This document shows positions 1 through 5,753 of a stretch of DNA of 9,361 nt, one piece after another. Source of the stretch: Spirochaetota bacterium. Its GTDB lineage: Bacteria > Spirochaetota > Spirochaetia > Treponematales > Treponemataceae. Made by a program: the position numbers and the translations under genes. Within the stretch, counting starts at the first letter, position 1; each line of letters begins with the position of its first letter. The stretch spans positions 1-9,361 of the forward strand of contig JAKJFV010000040.1 in the NCBI GenBank assembly GCA_022704725.1, written 5' to 3'. The notes under the pieces were generated by a model, which was not told the origin of the DNA, did not search any database, and saw nothing but the letters and a program-made list of their open reading frames with translations.

Positions 1-16
1 CTAATTGCAAAATTAG
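1..16. repeat. Short inverted repeat over the stop codon of the CofE-like gene
   Basis: CTAATT (1-6) and AATTAG (11-16) are perfect 6-base arms around a four-base loop (GCAA on the plus strand). The right arm contains the TAA stop of the CofE-like gene. It is all AT-type pairing and lies at the window edge, so any T-tract that would make it a terminator is out of view. Confidence 0.3.
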
Positions 17-1203
17 TTTGTGTAATTATCGAAATAGCCTTGAATAAGAACAATGGGCGTTCCCTTGTCACCGCTTCCAGATGTTAAGTCGCTTAAAGAA
101 CCTATGAGATCTGTGAGTCGGCGCGGTGTTGTTCCCTGTGTTGCCATGGAATCAGTAGAGCTTTTGTCTTTTTCTCTAATATAATTTGAAATAGCATCTT
201 TCAAAGCCTTTCCAGAAAGATCTGCAAATTCATTATCTGCAAGGTATTTTAATTTTAATTCATGCGGCTGACCTTCAAGACCTTCTGTATATGCAGGAGA
301 AACAACAGGGTCTGCAAGCTCCCAAATTCCCCCTATAGGATCTTTAAATGCACCGTCGCCGTATATCATTACCTCAACGTGTTTGCCGGTTTGTTCAAAA
401 ATTTTATTTTGAATACCTTCTACAACCGGTTTACAGTTCCGAGGAAAAAGTTTCACCGTATTTTCAGTTGCCTTGTTGCTTCCAAGAAGACCATAATGCT
501 CGTTATATCCGCTACCATTAACCGGAGAATTCAATATTGCGCTAAGGCTGTATACTTTTTGAGCCCCTGCTGCTTTTAATAAACGCTGGGTCCTATTTCT
601 TGTGTGAATGTCGCAACACAAGACATTTTTCGTGTACGGCAGTATAGCTCTGCAATCGTTAGCTAGAATGACTTCAACTTCGCAACCGCTTTCAGTAATT
701 ATTTCTTTGTAGTATTCAATATAGTCAATGCCGGTAAACCGATGTTTTATAAAACCAAAAAGTTGGCGGTATTTTTTTTCAGAAAGCACATCATGCCAAG
801 GATTTACACCTTTTTGATCAAGTAAATCAAGATCTACAAGCTGATTTCCTACCTCGTCAGACGGATAACTTAACATTAAATATATTTTTTTTACACCCTT
901 TGCAATACCCCGAAGACAAACCGCAAAACGATTTCGGCTAAGAATTGGAAAAATAACTCCTATTTCATCAGATGCAAATTTTGCTCTAATATCTGTTGCA
1001 ATATTTTCTACCGAAGCATAGTTGTCTTGTGCCCTGGCTACAACTGCTTCCGTTACAGAAATAACATCCCTATCTCTTAAAGCAAAGCCTTCGCTTTTTG
1101 CAGCTGCAATGACACTGTCTGCAACAATATTTATAATATTATCACCTTTTCTTATAATAGGCGCACGAATGCCTCTCGAAACCGTACCAACCAGTCTTTC
1201 CAT
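13..1203 (-). CDS. CofE-like protein (coenzyme F420-0:L-glutamate ligase family)
   Basis: 396 residues, complete, with no signal peptide or membrane segment, so presumably cytoplasmic. The N-terminal part fits the F420-0:gamma-glutamyl ligase fold: an early Gly-Asp (residues 20-21, in RKGDNI), then the RDRDVISVTEAVVARAQ stretch (43-59) corresponding to the conserved 'D-V-x-x-x-x-x-x-x-S/A-x-A' region. A second conserved block is YGDGAFKDPIGGIWELADP (281-299), and the C-terminus has a Gly/Ser-rich stretch ending in TPIVLIQGY. In archaea and actinobacteria CofE adds glutamate to F420. Longer (~390 aa) homologues occur in bacteria not known to make F420, so the substrate here is unknown and may be another acidic or phosphorylated compound. 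The start is fixed by CTGGAGGA (1212-1219) eight bases upstream. It is divergent from the glycosidase. Family call fairly sure, function unsure. Confidence 0.8.
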   Translation of the reverse strand: MERLVGTVSRGIRAPIIRKGDNIINIVADSVIAAAKSEGFALRDRDVISVTEAVVARAQDNYASVENIATDIRAKFASDEIGVIFPILSRNRFAVCLRGIAKGVKKIYLMLSYPSDEVGNQLVDLDLLDQKGVNPWHDVLSEKKYRQLFGFIKHRFTGIDYIEYYKEIITESGCEVEVILANDCRAILPYTKNVLCCDIHTRNRTQRLLKAAGAQKVYSLSAILNSPVNGSGYNEHYGLLGSNKATENTVKLFPRNCKPVVEGIQNKIFEQTGKHVEVMIYGDGAFKDPIGGIWELADPVVSPAYTEGLEGQPHELKLKYLADNEFADLSGKALKDAISNYIREKDKSSTDSMATQGTTPRRLTDLIGSLSDLTSGSGDKGTPIVLIQGYFDNYTN

Positions 1204-1211
1204 ACTGATTT

Positions 1212-1219
1212 TCCTCCAG
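1212..1219 (-). promoter_or_regulatory. Ribosome binding site of the CofE-like gene
   Basis: On the minus strand this reads CTGGAGGA, eight bases before the ATG at 1203, and it decides the start. I found no convincing -35/-10 pair for this gene within the 287-base divergent region. Confidence 0.75.
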
Positions 1220-1332
1220 AGAAAATATAACGTAACCGGAATTACACTCTATGTTACTGTTTTAAATGAATCTGAGCAATAGGATATTTTATAAGAGTTA
1301 AAATTTTTTCGCTTGGAATTTTCACTTTTATT

Positions 1333-1356
1333 CCATAAACATCGCCATAAACGTCG
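1333..1356 (+). repeat. 12-base tandem direct repeat upstream of the glycosidase promoter
   Basis: CCATAAACATCG (1333-1344) is followed directly by CCATAAACGTCG (1345-1356), with one mismatch. The pair covers the place where a -35 box would be expected for the extended -10 at 1364-1372. Tandem half-sites about one helical turn apart, abutting a promoter that lacks a -35, suit an activator or repressor that controls the glycosidase. This is inference from position. Confidence 0.5.
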
Positions 1357-1363
1357 CTATATG

Positions 1364-1372
1364 TGCTATACT
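1364..1372 (+). promoter_or_regulatory. Extended -10 promoter for the GH39 glycosidase
   Basis: TGCTATACT is an extended -10 (TGn plus TATACT at 1367-1372). No recognisable -35 lies 16-18 bases upstream, where the 12-base tandem repeat sits instead. A start near 1379 would give a leader of about 110 bases before the ATG at 1491. Confidence 0.5.
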
Positions 1373-1490
1373 AAACCCGTTATTACTGTTTTATGTTCTT
1401 CCAATTTAAAAATTTTATAACTATTGAAGGTAAATAATTTTAGGGTAATTTCTCGATTGTGAAATGCCCTATACGAGGTAGCATAATAGT

Positions 1491-3005
1491 ATGAATAATA
1501 CATCATTTACAAAGCCTTGGGCACTATGTATTGGAAGCGACAGAGTTTCCACCATGTTAAGAAGTGAATATTGGGAGCACTTTAAAACCCTACAAAGCAT
1601 TATGCCGGTATTGTACATCCGTTGTCACGGTCTTTTAGGTGACGAGCTGGGAGTAGTACGCAGTATTGAGCATGAAGGGAAAAAGCACCTTGTATATAAC
1701 TTCACTTATTTGGATCAAATTTTTGACACCATGCTTTCACATAATGTACGCCCCTATATTGAGTGGGGTTTTATGCCCAAAGCCATAGCCTCAGGTGAAC
1801 AGGCAGTTTTCTGGTGGCAGGGAAACGTAACTCCTCCGTCAAATTTTGATGAATGGGCGCACTTACTAAAAACACTCACTGAGCATTGGATTGAACGGTA
1901 CGGAAAAGAGGAAGTTATCAGTTGGCCTAACGAAATATGGAATGAGCCCAATTTGGAAGTCTTCTGGAAAGATGCCGATCAAAAAGCATATTTTAAATTA
2001 TTTGAAGTTTCTGTTCGTACCTTAAAAGGTATAGACAGCCGTATACAAGTAGGAGGGCCTGCAATCTGCGGAGGAAGTGATCACTGGATCGACGATTTTT
2101 TATCATTTATAAAAGAAAGAGACCTGCCGCTCGACAATTTTACCCGTCACCTCTATACCGCAGAGCCTCCGGTAAAACAGAGCCCCGAGTTTTTGTATCA
2201 CTTTTTGTCTCCAGCACAAAAACCCATCGATGAATTAGACAGTGTACGAAAACGCATTGATTCTCACGGGTTTTCAGGAGTTCCCCTTCATATAACAGAA
2301 TTTAATACTTCTTACAATCCGCGCTGCCTCGTTCACGACAGTGCTTTTAATGCAGCCTACCTTGCCCGCCTCTTAGCAGAAGCAGGCAAGTACACAACGC
2401 TTATGTCTTTTTGGACCTTTTGCGATGTATTCGAAGAGGCGGATGTTCCTCGCGCCCTTTTTCATGGAGGATTCGGACTCATAGGAAGATGGGGCATTAA
2501 AAAACCAACGTTCTATTTATTTGAGTTCTTTTCCAAACTTTCATCAAGTGTTGTTCATCAGGATGAAACGAGCATAGCCTCTATTCATGAAGACGGTTCT
2601 ATAACTCTTATTGCATGGAATTCCTGTCCGAAAGATTCTGATAACTCAGCCGTATGCAAAACAGTCACTTTGGACTGGAAAAAAGGAAGCGCGCTTGCAG
2701 TACGGCAAAGAATAAGCGAAGATTTTTGCAATCCATGGAAAATATGGAAAGAAATGGGACGCCCCGTAAACCCCCGACGAAAACTCATTGACTGCCTTAA
2801 AAAAGAAGCTGTACCGCATATAGAAACAGCTCTTATTAGTTCTGATGCAGATAAGATTTCTGTTGCTATGACGCTCGGTAAAAATGAGGTAAGCTGCATA
2901 GAAATATCAGTTTTTAATGATGAAAGCGGAAGCTATATTGGCCTTGATGACAACAATGTCGACGGTTATACCAATGAGATTAACAGAAATGAACAACTTT
3001 CCTAG
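1491..3005 (+). CDS. Glycoside hydrolase family 39, beta-xylosidase-like
   Basis: 504 residues with the two catalytic glutamates of a retaining GH39 (clan A) barrel. The acid/base is Glu152 in IWNEPN (149-154), the family signature around W-N-E-P-[DN]. The nucleophile is Glu270 in ITEFN (268-272). Other barrel features are YIEWGFMP (89-96), GGPA (188-191) and MSFWTF (305-310). After about residue 350 the sequence looks like the C-terminal beta domain. GH39 enzymes release xylose from xylo-oligosaccharides; some act on iduronate-type or other glycosides, so the substrate is not settled. There is no signal peptide, so it should act in the cytoplasm on imported sugars, but no transporter gene is in view. 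The start has a modest GAGGT (1475-1479) 11 bases upstream. It appears to be transcribed alone from the 1364 promoter. Confidence 0.88.
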   Translation: MNNTSFTKPWALCIGSDRVSTMLRSEYWEHFKTLQSIMPVLYIRCHGLLGDELGVVRSIEHEGKKHLVYNFTYLDQIFDTMLSHNVRPYIEWGFMPKAIASGEQAVFWWQGNVTPPSNFDEWAHLLKTLTEHWIERYGKEEVISWPNEIWNEPNLEVFWKDADQKAYFKLFEVSVRTLKGIDSRIQVGGPAICGGSDHWIDDFLSFIKERDLPLDNFTRHLYTAEPPVKQSPEFLYHFLSPAQKPIDELDSVRKRIDSHGFSGVPLHITEFNTSYNPRCLVHDSAFNAAYLARLLAEAGKYTTLMSFWTFCDVFEEADVPRALFHGGFGLIGRWGIKKPTFYLFEFFSKLSSSVVHQDETSIASIHEDGSITLIAWNSCPKDSDNSAVCKTVTLDWKKGSALAVRQRISEDFCNPWKIWKEMGRPVNPRRKLIDCLKKEAVPHIETALISSDADKISVAMTLGKNEVSCIEISVFNDESGSYIGLDDNNVDGYTNEINRNEQLS

Positions 3006-3014
3006 TAAAATGCT

Positions 3015-3046
3015 AAGGAATAGTGTATTCTTTCTGTCCTTTTTTT
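3015..3046 (+). terminator. Weak candidate terminator after the glycosidase
   Basis: AAGGAATA (3015-3022) can pair with TATTCTTT (3026-3033), one G-T pair and a 3-base loop. Alternatively AAGGA (3015-3019) can pair with TCCTT (3037-3041) just before a T run (3040-3046). Both are AT-rich and weak, so some read-through into the hemerythrin gene is possible. Confidence 0.4.
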
Positions 3047-3102
3047 AAATACTGTGGTAATTTATAAGTGTAGTTTGAAAATTTTTCCTTTGTCTTTATT
3101 AC

Positions 3103-3108
3103 AGGAGG
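3103..3108 (+). promoter_or_regulatory. Ribosome binding site of the first hemerythrin
   Basis: AGGAGG lies only four bases before the ATG at 3113. An overlapping ATG at 3109 is out of frame, so 3113 is the start. A TATAAG at 3063-3068 could be a -10, but I see no -35 for it. Confidence 0.7.
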
Positions 3109-3112
3109 ATGT

Positions 3113-3520
3113 ATGAATTTATTTGAATGGACGCCTGCTATTGCGGTTGGAATAACAACCATTGATGATCAGCATAAAAAACTTATTTCGCTCATAAACG
3201 ATGTAAGCGATGCTATGAAAGCAAGAAAGGCTGCAGAAGTAATTGGCAGTGTTCTTCAGGAACTATCGGATTATACTGTTCATCATTTTGGAAACGAGGA
3301 ACGGGCGTTTGAGAGATATTCCTATCCCGATAAAGAGGCCCATATGGCTGCGCACCGCATCTATGTCGACAAGATACATGAACTTATTGAACGTAATAAG
3401 AAGGGCGAACTGGGAATAAGCATAAGTGTATTGGATTTTTTAATGGATTGGATTACAAATCATATTATGAAAACCGATATGCAGTATGTCCCGTTTTTTA
3501 AGGACAAAGAGATCGGATAA
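3113..3520 (+). CDS. Bacteriohemerythrin (single-domain, plus strand)
   Basis: 135 residues, the normal length of a stand-alone bacteriohemerythrin, a four-helix bundle that binds O2 at a carboxylate-bridged di-iron site. All seven ligands expected for the family are visible: His21 (DDQHKKL), His58 and Glu62 (HFGNE), His77 and His81 (HMAAH), and His117 and Asp122 (HIMKTD). The protein starts with the usual L-F-E-W-T-P-A segment. There is no signal peptide, so it is cytoplasmic. In this family the role is O2 binding, delivery or sensing. It converges on a second hemerythrin gene (3569-3982) from which it is clearly diverged, not a recent duplicate. The gene ends before a strong terminator. Confidence 0.95.
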   Translation: MNLFEWTPAIAVGITTIDDQHKKLISLINDVSDAMKARKAAEVIGSVLQELSDYTVHHFGNEERAFERYSYPDKEAHMAAHRIYVDKIHELIERNKKGELGISISVLDFLMDWITNHIMKTDMQYVPFFKDKEIG

Positions 3521-3536
3521 GATTCTCTTTTATTTG

Positions 3537-3581
3537 AAAGGGATGCATACGGGAAACCGGGCATCCCTTTATTTTTGTTTT
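3537..3581 (+). terminator. Strong intrinsic terminator between the two convergent hemerythrins
   Basis: AAAGGGATGC (3537-3546) pairs perfectly with GCATCCCTTT (3561-3570). Inside the loop CGG (3550-3552) can pair with CCG (3557-3559) around GAAA. On the plus strand it is followed by ATTTTTGTTTT, typical of a terminator for the first hemerythrin. On the minus strand the stem includes the end of the second hemerythrin's reading frame and is followed by A-rich sequence, so it would stop that transcript poorly. Confidence 0.85.
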
Positions 3582-3982
3582 CCTTCAATGTAAACAGCCC
3601 ATGCCTTGTCTGAACGGGCAATATGCGCAAAAAGCCAGGTTCCCAAAAACGAATAAAACTTTTCACCGGCTTCTCTATTTTGAGTATTTATGCTTGAGAG
3701 TAATTCTCTTACCTGGGAGATAAAAGCAACATGCTCTTTTTTATGTGCATCCAAGGAAGGATACCCGTGTTTTTTCATAAGAGCTTCTTCTTCGGAAAAG
3801 TGATACTCGGTGTAGTCCATAAGGCTTTTTAAAGCTTTAGAAATGGCAAGTGTATAGTTTTTTGATTCAGAATTAAGAGCCAGTCTCACATCTTCAATAA
3901 TAGAAACAAGTTTTTTGTGCTGAAGATCTACCTCGGAAAACCCGGTTGCAAGAGTTGAATCCCAAATAAATGTTGTTTTCAT
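3569..3982 (-). CDS. Bacteriohemerythrin (minus strand, distal gene of the FMN-protein operon)
   Basis: 137 residues from the start I prefer (3982, protein beginning MKTTFIW). An in-frame ATG four codons earlier (3994) has no ribosome site, whereas the bases just after it (GGGGG) sit five bases before 3982 and can serve as one. Di-iron ligands are complete, numbered from the 3982 start: His22 (LQHKKL), His61 and Glu65 (HFSEE), His80 and His84 (HKKEH), His120 and Asp125 (HIARSD). It is cytoplasmic and should bind O2 or related ligands at a di-iron site. It lies 82 bases downstream of the FMN-binding protein on the same strand, separated by a hairpin, so it is probably its operon partner. It shares the fold but little exact sequence with the first hemerythrin. 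Confidence 0.93.
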   Translation of the reverse strand: MKTTFIWDSTLATGFSEVDLQHKKLVSIIEDVRLALNSESKNYTLAISKALKSLMDYTEYHFSEEEALMKKHGYPSLDAHKKEHVAFISQVRELLSSINTQNREAGEKFYSFLGTWLFAHIARSDKAWAVYIEGKQK

Positions 3983-4003
3983 GAAAGCCCCCATACATAA
4001 CTA

Positions 4004-4037
4004 ACAGACTCCGGCATTTTGAAACAGCCGGGTCTGT
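4004..4037 (-). terminator. Intercistronic hairpin (partial terminator or processing site)
   Basis: ACAGAC-T-CCGGC (4004-4015) pairs with GCCGG-GTCTGT (4027-4037): 11 base pairs with one bulged T and an 11-base loop. On the minus strand it is followed by TTAGTTATG, which is not a good T-tract. It lies between the FMN-protein stop and the hemerythrin start, so it may attenuate or stabilise the mRNA and set different levels for the two products. Confidence 0.6.
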
Positions 4038-4064
4038 CAGTTTCTGAGTTACAGAGTACAACGC

Positions 4065-4910
4065 TTAGCGTGCGGATTCAAGAGCAGTTATAGCAAGAGG
4101 GACTACATTTGCAGTAATTGTAGCGCCGGTAACAGCATCTGCCTTGCCGTTTGCAGCTACCGTAATTTTTTCCGGATCGCCTGCCTTAACAATTGCATCT
4201 GTTACTGCCTTAGCCTGAATATGCCATTCACCCTTAGTTGCAATTTTTTCCATTCCATAGCGGCCTTCTGCGGCTTCTACTAGTTTGGATTTTTTATCAG
4301 GGTTGTTGGATATAGAATTCCAGACTACATCAACTACCCGACCGTTAACTACTGTTACTAAGGAAGAATCCTTCCAGCCTGTTTTTGCATCAAATTCATC
4401 TTCTTCTGCATAATACCAGCCGTCTTTGGCATACGAGCCTTTAACAACTGCAGGTGATTTTAAAGCCTTGTTTACAAGCTCATAAAAATCGGTAACAGTA
4501 ATTGTTGCACCGCTTATTGCGTCGGTCTTTCCTGCGTCATCAACCTTGTTAAATGCAGCATCCTGAGTTTTAAGCAAATAGGCTTCTACCGCTTCCGCCT
4601 GAACATCCCATTCACCCTGTGTAGCATACTTTTCCATACCATACTTGCCCATTTTTGCCCAGGCTTTTTTGTCTAAAGCACCGGCAATATTGGATACACC
4701 ATTCCAGTTAACTGCAGAAATTTCAGCATCTTTTACAGTTACAACAACCTGATACCGCCATCCTGACTTTGAGAACTCATCCTGCTGTGCAAAATACACA
4801 CCATCCTTAAGTCCTGCATCGCCGCCTTTAGAACTTGTTTTCACTACGGAAAACACGATTACAACAGCAGCTAATACTACAAAAGCTGCAATAAGTATTT
4901 TTTTATTCAT
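4065..4910 (-). CDS. Membrane-anchored protein with two tandem FMN-binding domains
   Basis: 281 residues. After MNKK there is one hydrophobic segment (about 5-23), an uncleaved anchor or signal peptide; no lipobox cysteine is present, so it is not a lipoprotein. The rest should face the periplasm. It consists of two related halves (about 34-150 and 160-281), each with 'DGxYxAxxDEF...GW', then 'YGMEKxATxGEWxxQAxAV', then an FMN attachment motif: DAISGAT (130-136) and DAVTGAT (258-264). In proteins such as NqrC, FMN is linked as a phosphoester to the Thr of [S/T]GAT by the transferase ApbE, so Thr136 and Thr264 are the predicted sites. ApbE is not in the window. The likely role is extracytoplasmic electron transfer; the partner is unknown. 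The start is supported by CAGGAG (4918-4923). It heads an operon with the minus-strand hemerythrin. Confidence 0.87.
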   Translation of the reverse strand: MNKKILIAAFVVLAAVVIVFSVVKTSSKGGDAGLKDGVYFAQQDEFSKSGWRYQVVVTVKDAEISAVNWNGVSNIAGALDKKAWAKMGKYGMEKYATQGEWDVQAEAVEAYLLKTQDAAFNKVDDAGKTDAISGATITVTDFYELVNKALKSPAVVKGSYAKDGWYYAEEDEFDAKTGWKDSSLVTVVNGRVVDVVWNSISNNPDKKSKLVEAAEGRYGMEKIATKGEWHIQAKAVTDAIVKAGDPEKITVAANGKADAVTGATITANVVPLAITALESAR

Positions 4911-4928
4911 ATAGTTACTCCTGCAATG

Positions 4929-4957
4929 AACATATCAAATCACACTGAGAAAGTCAA
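4929..4957 (-). promoter_or_regulatory. Promoter of the FMN-protein/hemerythrin operon
   Basis: Reading on the minus strand: -35 TTGACT (4952-4957), a 17-base spacer, then -10 TATGTT (4929-4934) preceded by TGA, which makes an extended -10. Only 18 bases separate the -10 from the ATG, so the transcript would start at or just before the CAGGAG ribosome site (leader about 12 bases). Confidence 0.6.
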
Positions 4958-4983
4958 TAAATACTACTAAAAAGCTAGGTTAT

Positions 4984-5013
4984 TTGTGACTTAATCACAG
5001 TTTATTTTATGAT
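4984..5013 (+). promoter_or_regulatory. Promoter of the rhodanese gene
   Basis: -35-like TTGTGA (4984-4989), an 18-base spacer, and -10 TATGAT (5008-5013). The -35 is within the palindrome 4985-4999, so a bound regulator should affect it. The predicted leader is about 40 bases. Confidence 0.5.
4985..4999. promoter_or_regulatory. Candidate operator: TGTGA-N5-TCACA palindrome
   Basis: TGTGACTTAATCACA has perfect 5-base arms resembling CRP/FNR-family half-sites. The spacing is five, not the six bases of the CRP consensus. It overlaps the -35 of the rhodanese promoter and sits mid-way between two divergent redox genes. A 12/15 match lies at 5837-5851 upstream of the diguanylate cyclase. The regulator is unknown. 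Confidence 0.45.
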
Positions 5014-5058
5014 TTATTTGTACTTTCTCATTGATACCCTCGATCAAGGAGGTCTGCT

Positions 5059-5475
5059 ATGAAAAAATTATATTTTTTTCTTTTAATTGTGTTTGCTTCG
5101 ACCATGCTTTGGGCAAGGGGTACTAGTGAATCTTCCTTAGAACAGGACGCATCACAGCGGCCGCAAAAAGGCGGACTCATTAGTGCAGAAAAGGCTAAAG
5201 AGCTTATGGGAAAGGACAGTTCGGTAATTCTTATTGATGTACGTACACAAGAAGAGTATGACTCAGGCAGGATTCCCGGAGCATTACTCCTTCCTTATGA
5301 TCGAATCACAGAAAAAAGCGCGTCCGGGATTATACCGCAAAAAGATTCTGCAATAATCGTTTACTGCAGAAGCGGAAGAAGATCTGCAATAGCAGCAGAC
5401 AGTCTACGCTCTCTTGGATACTCAACCGTCTACGATATGGGCGGTATTGGTTCATGGCCATACGGCTTAGAATAA
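5059..5475 (+). CDS. Exported single-domain rhodanese (sulfurtransferase-like)
   Basis: 138 residues. An N-terminal Sec signal peptide (MKKLYFFLLIVFASTMLWA, cleavage probably after Ala19) is followed by a Ser/Gln-rich linker, then one rhodanese domain (about 40-138). Domain landmarks are the DVRTQEEYDSG segment (60-70), RIPGA (71-75), and the active-site loop CRSGRRS (103-109) with nucleophile Cys103 that would carry the persulfide. It should act in the periplasm. Single-domain rhodaneses transfer sulfane sulfur from thiosulfate or polysulfide to thiol or cyanide acceptors; the physiological partner here is unknown. The start follows a full AAGGAGGT ribosome site (5046-5053). It is monocistronic, divergent from the FMN-protein operon, and closed by its own terminator. 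Confidence 0.93.
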   Translation: MKKLYFFLLIVFASTMLWARGTSESSLEQDASQRPQKGGLISAEKAKELMGKDSSVILIDVRTQEEYDSGRIPGALLLPYDRITEKSASGIIPQKDSAIIVYCRSGRRSAIAADSLRSLGYSTVYDMGGIGSWPYGLE

Positions 5476-5483
5476 CTCCTTTT

Positions 5484-5532
5484 ACCTTCCGTTTCCTGCT
5501 GACCTCCTCCAGCGGATTCGGAAGGTTTTTTT
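5484..5532 (+). terminator. Intrinsic terminator of the rhodanese gene
   Basis: ACCTTCCG (5484-5491) pairs with CGGAAGGT (5519-5526), followed by seven T (5526-5532). The interior can add TCC/GGA and GCTG (5498-5501)/CAGC (5510-5513) pairs, making a long hairpin. Confidence 0.85.
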
Positions 5533-5543
5533 ATTTATTATAG

Positions 5544-5574
5544 AAAAAAAAAGCGGAAGGACTAATCCTTCCGC
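5544..5574 (-). terminator. Intrinsic terminator of the small minus-strand gene
   Basis: GCGGAAGGA (5553-5561) pairs perfectly with TCCTTCCGC (5566-5574) around the loop CTAA. Nine A at 5544-5552 become a T9 tail on the minus strand. It points to a real minus-strand transcript from the region 5605-5760. Confidence 0.85.
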
Positions 5575-5604
5575 CGTTCGCGTTACATCATGCATTATCA
5601 TACG

Positions 5605-5736
5605 CTAGTTTTCCTGCACCGTTTCGCAGGGAGAATCCTCATCAGAAAGTCTGGAACTCTCTGCATTAAAAGGCTTTGTACAGAATACTGTTTCTACTGC
5701 CTGATTTTTTTCAAATTCTTTGTCTTTTTCTTTCAT
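5605..5736 (-). CDS. Small acidic protein of unknown function, 43 aa
   Basis: I do not recognise this protein. The reading frame starts MKEKDKEFEKNQAVET and ends ETVQEN before TAG. It is hydrophilic with no membrane segment: 8 Glu and 3 Asp against 5 Lys and 1 Arg (net about -5), and two cysteines (Cys19, Cys37). Expression signals are complete: AGGAGG (5742-5747) five bases before the ATG, a -35/-10 pair with a 17-base spacer (5754-5782), and a strong terminator 31 bases after the stop. It is convergent with the rhodanese and divergent from the diguanylate cyclase. The two cysteines and the redox neighbours would allow a thiol or metal role, but that is speculation. The alternative is a regulatory RNA containing a fortuitous frame. 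Confidence 0.65.
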   Translation of the reverse strand: MKEKDKEFEKNQAVETVFCTKPFNAESSRLSDEDSPCETVQEN

Positions 5737-5753
5737 AATATCCTCCTATGTAG

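Larger units (their letters stand above)
1254..1393 (+). repeat. 11-base direct repeat TTACTGTTTTA, two copies
   Basis: Identical copies lie at 1254-1264 and 1383-1393, 129 bases apart, inside the divergent CofE-like/glycosidase intergenic region. The second copy lies about 10 bases after the predicted -10 of the glycosidase. This could be a paired regulator site or chance in AT-rich DNA. Confidence 0.35.
4946..5030. repeat. 9-base inverted repeat spanning the FMN/rhodanese divergent region
   Basis: TGAGAAAGT (4946-4954) and ACTTTCTCA (5022-5030) are perfect inverted copies, 67 bases apart. Each lies about 30-35 bases from one of the two divergent start codons. The left copy overlaps the -35/spacer of the FMN-operon promoter. 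Their midpoint (4988) lies almost on the palindrome at 4985-4999. Confidence 0.5.

Noticed and set aside
262..579. Plus-strand 105-codon frame
   Set aside because: Antisense to the CofE-like gene, with no ribosome site and a cysteine/Phe-rich composition typical of a shadow frame.
1022..1282. Plus-strand 86-codon frame
   Set aside because: Mostly antisense to the 5' end of the CofE-like gene and its leader; no start signals.
2585..2899. Minus-strand 104-codon frame (also 1754-1951)
   Set aside because: Antisense frames inside the glycosidase, whose catalytic motifs prove the plus-strand reading.
3460..3666. Minus-strand 68-codon frame across the hemerythrin junction
   Set aside because: It overlaps both hemerythrin genes and the terminator hairpin; no ribosome site.
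3983..3994. Earlier ATG (3994) as start of the second hemerythrin
   Set aside because: No ribosome site precedes it, while the G5 run just after it is well placed for the ATG at 3982.
4985..4999. True CRP site
   Set aside because: The arms match TGTGA/TCACA but the spacer is five bases, not six, and no CRP gene is in view; kept only as a generic operator candidate.
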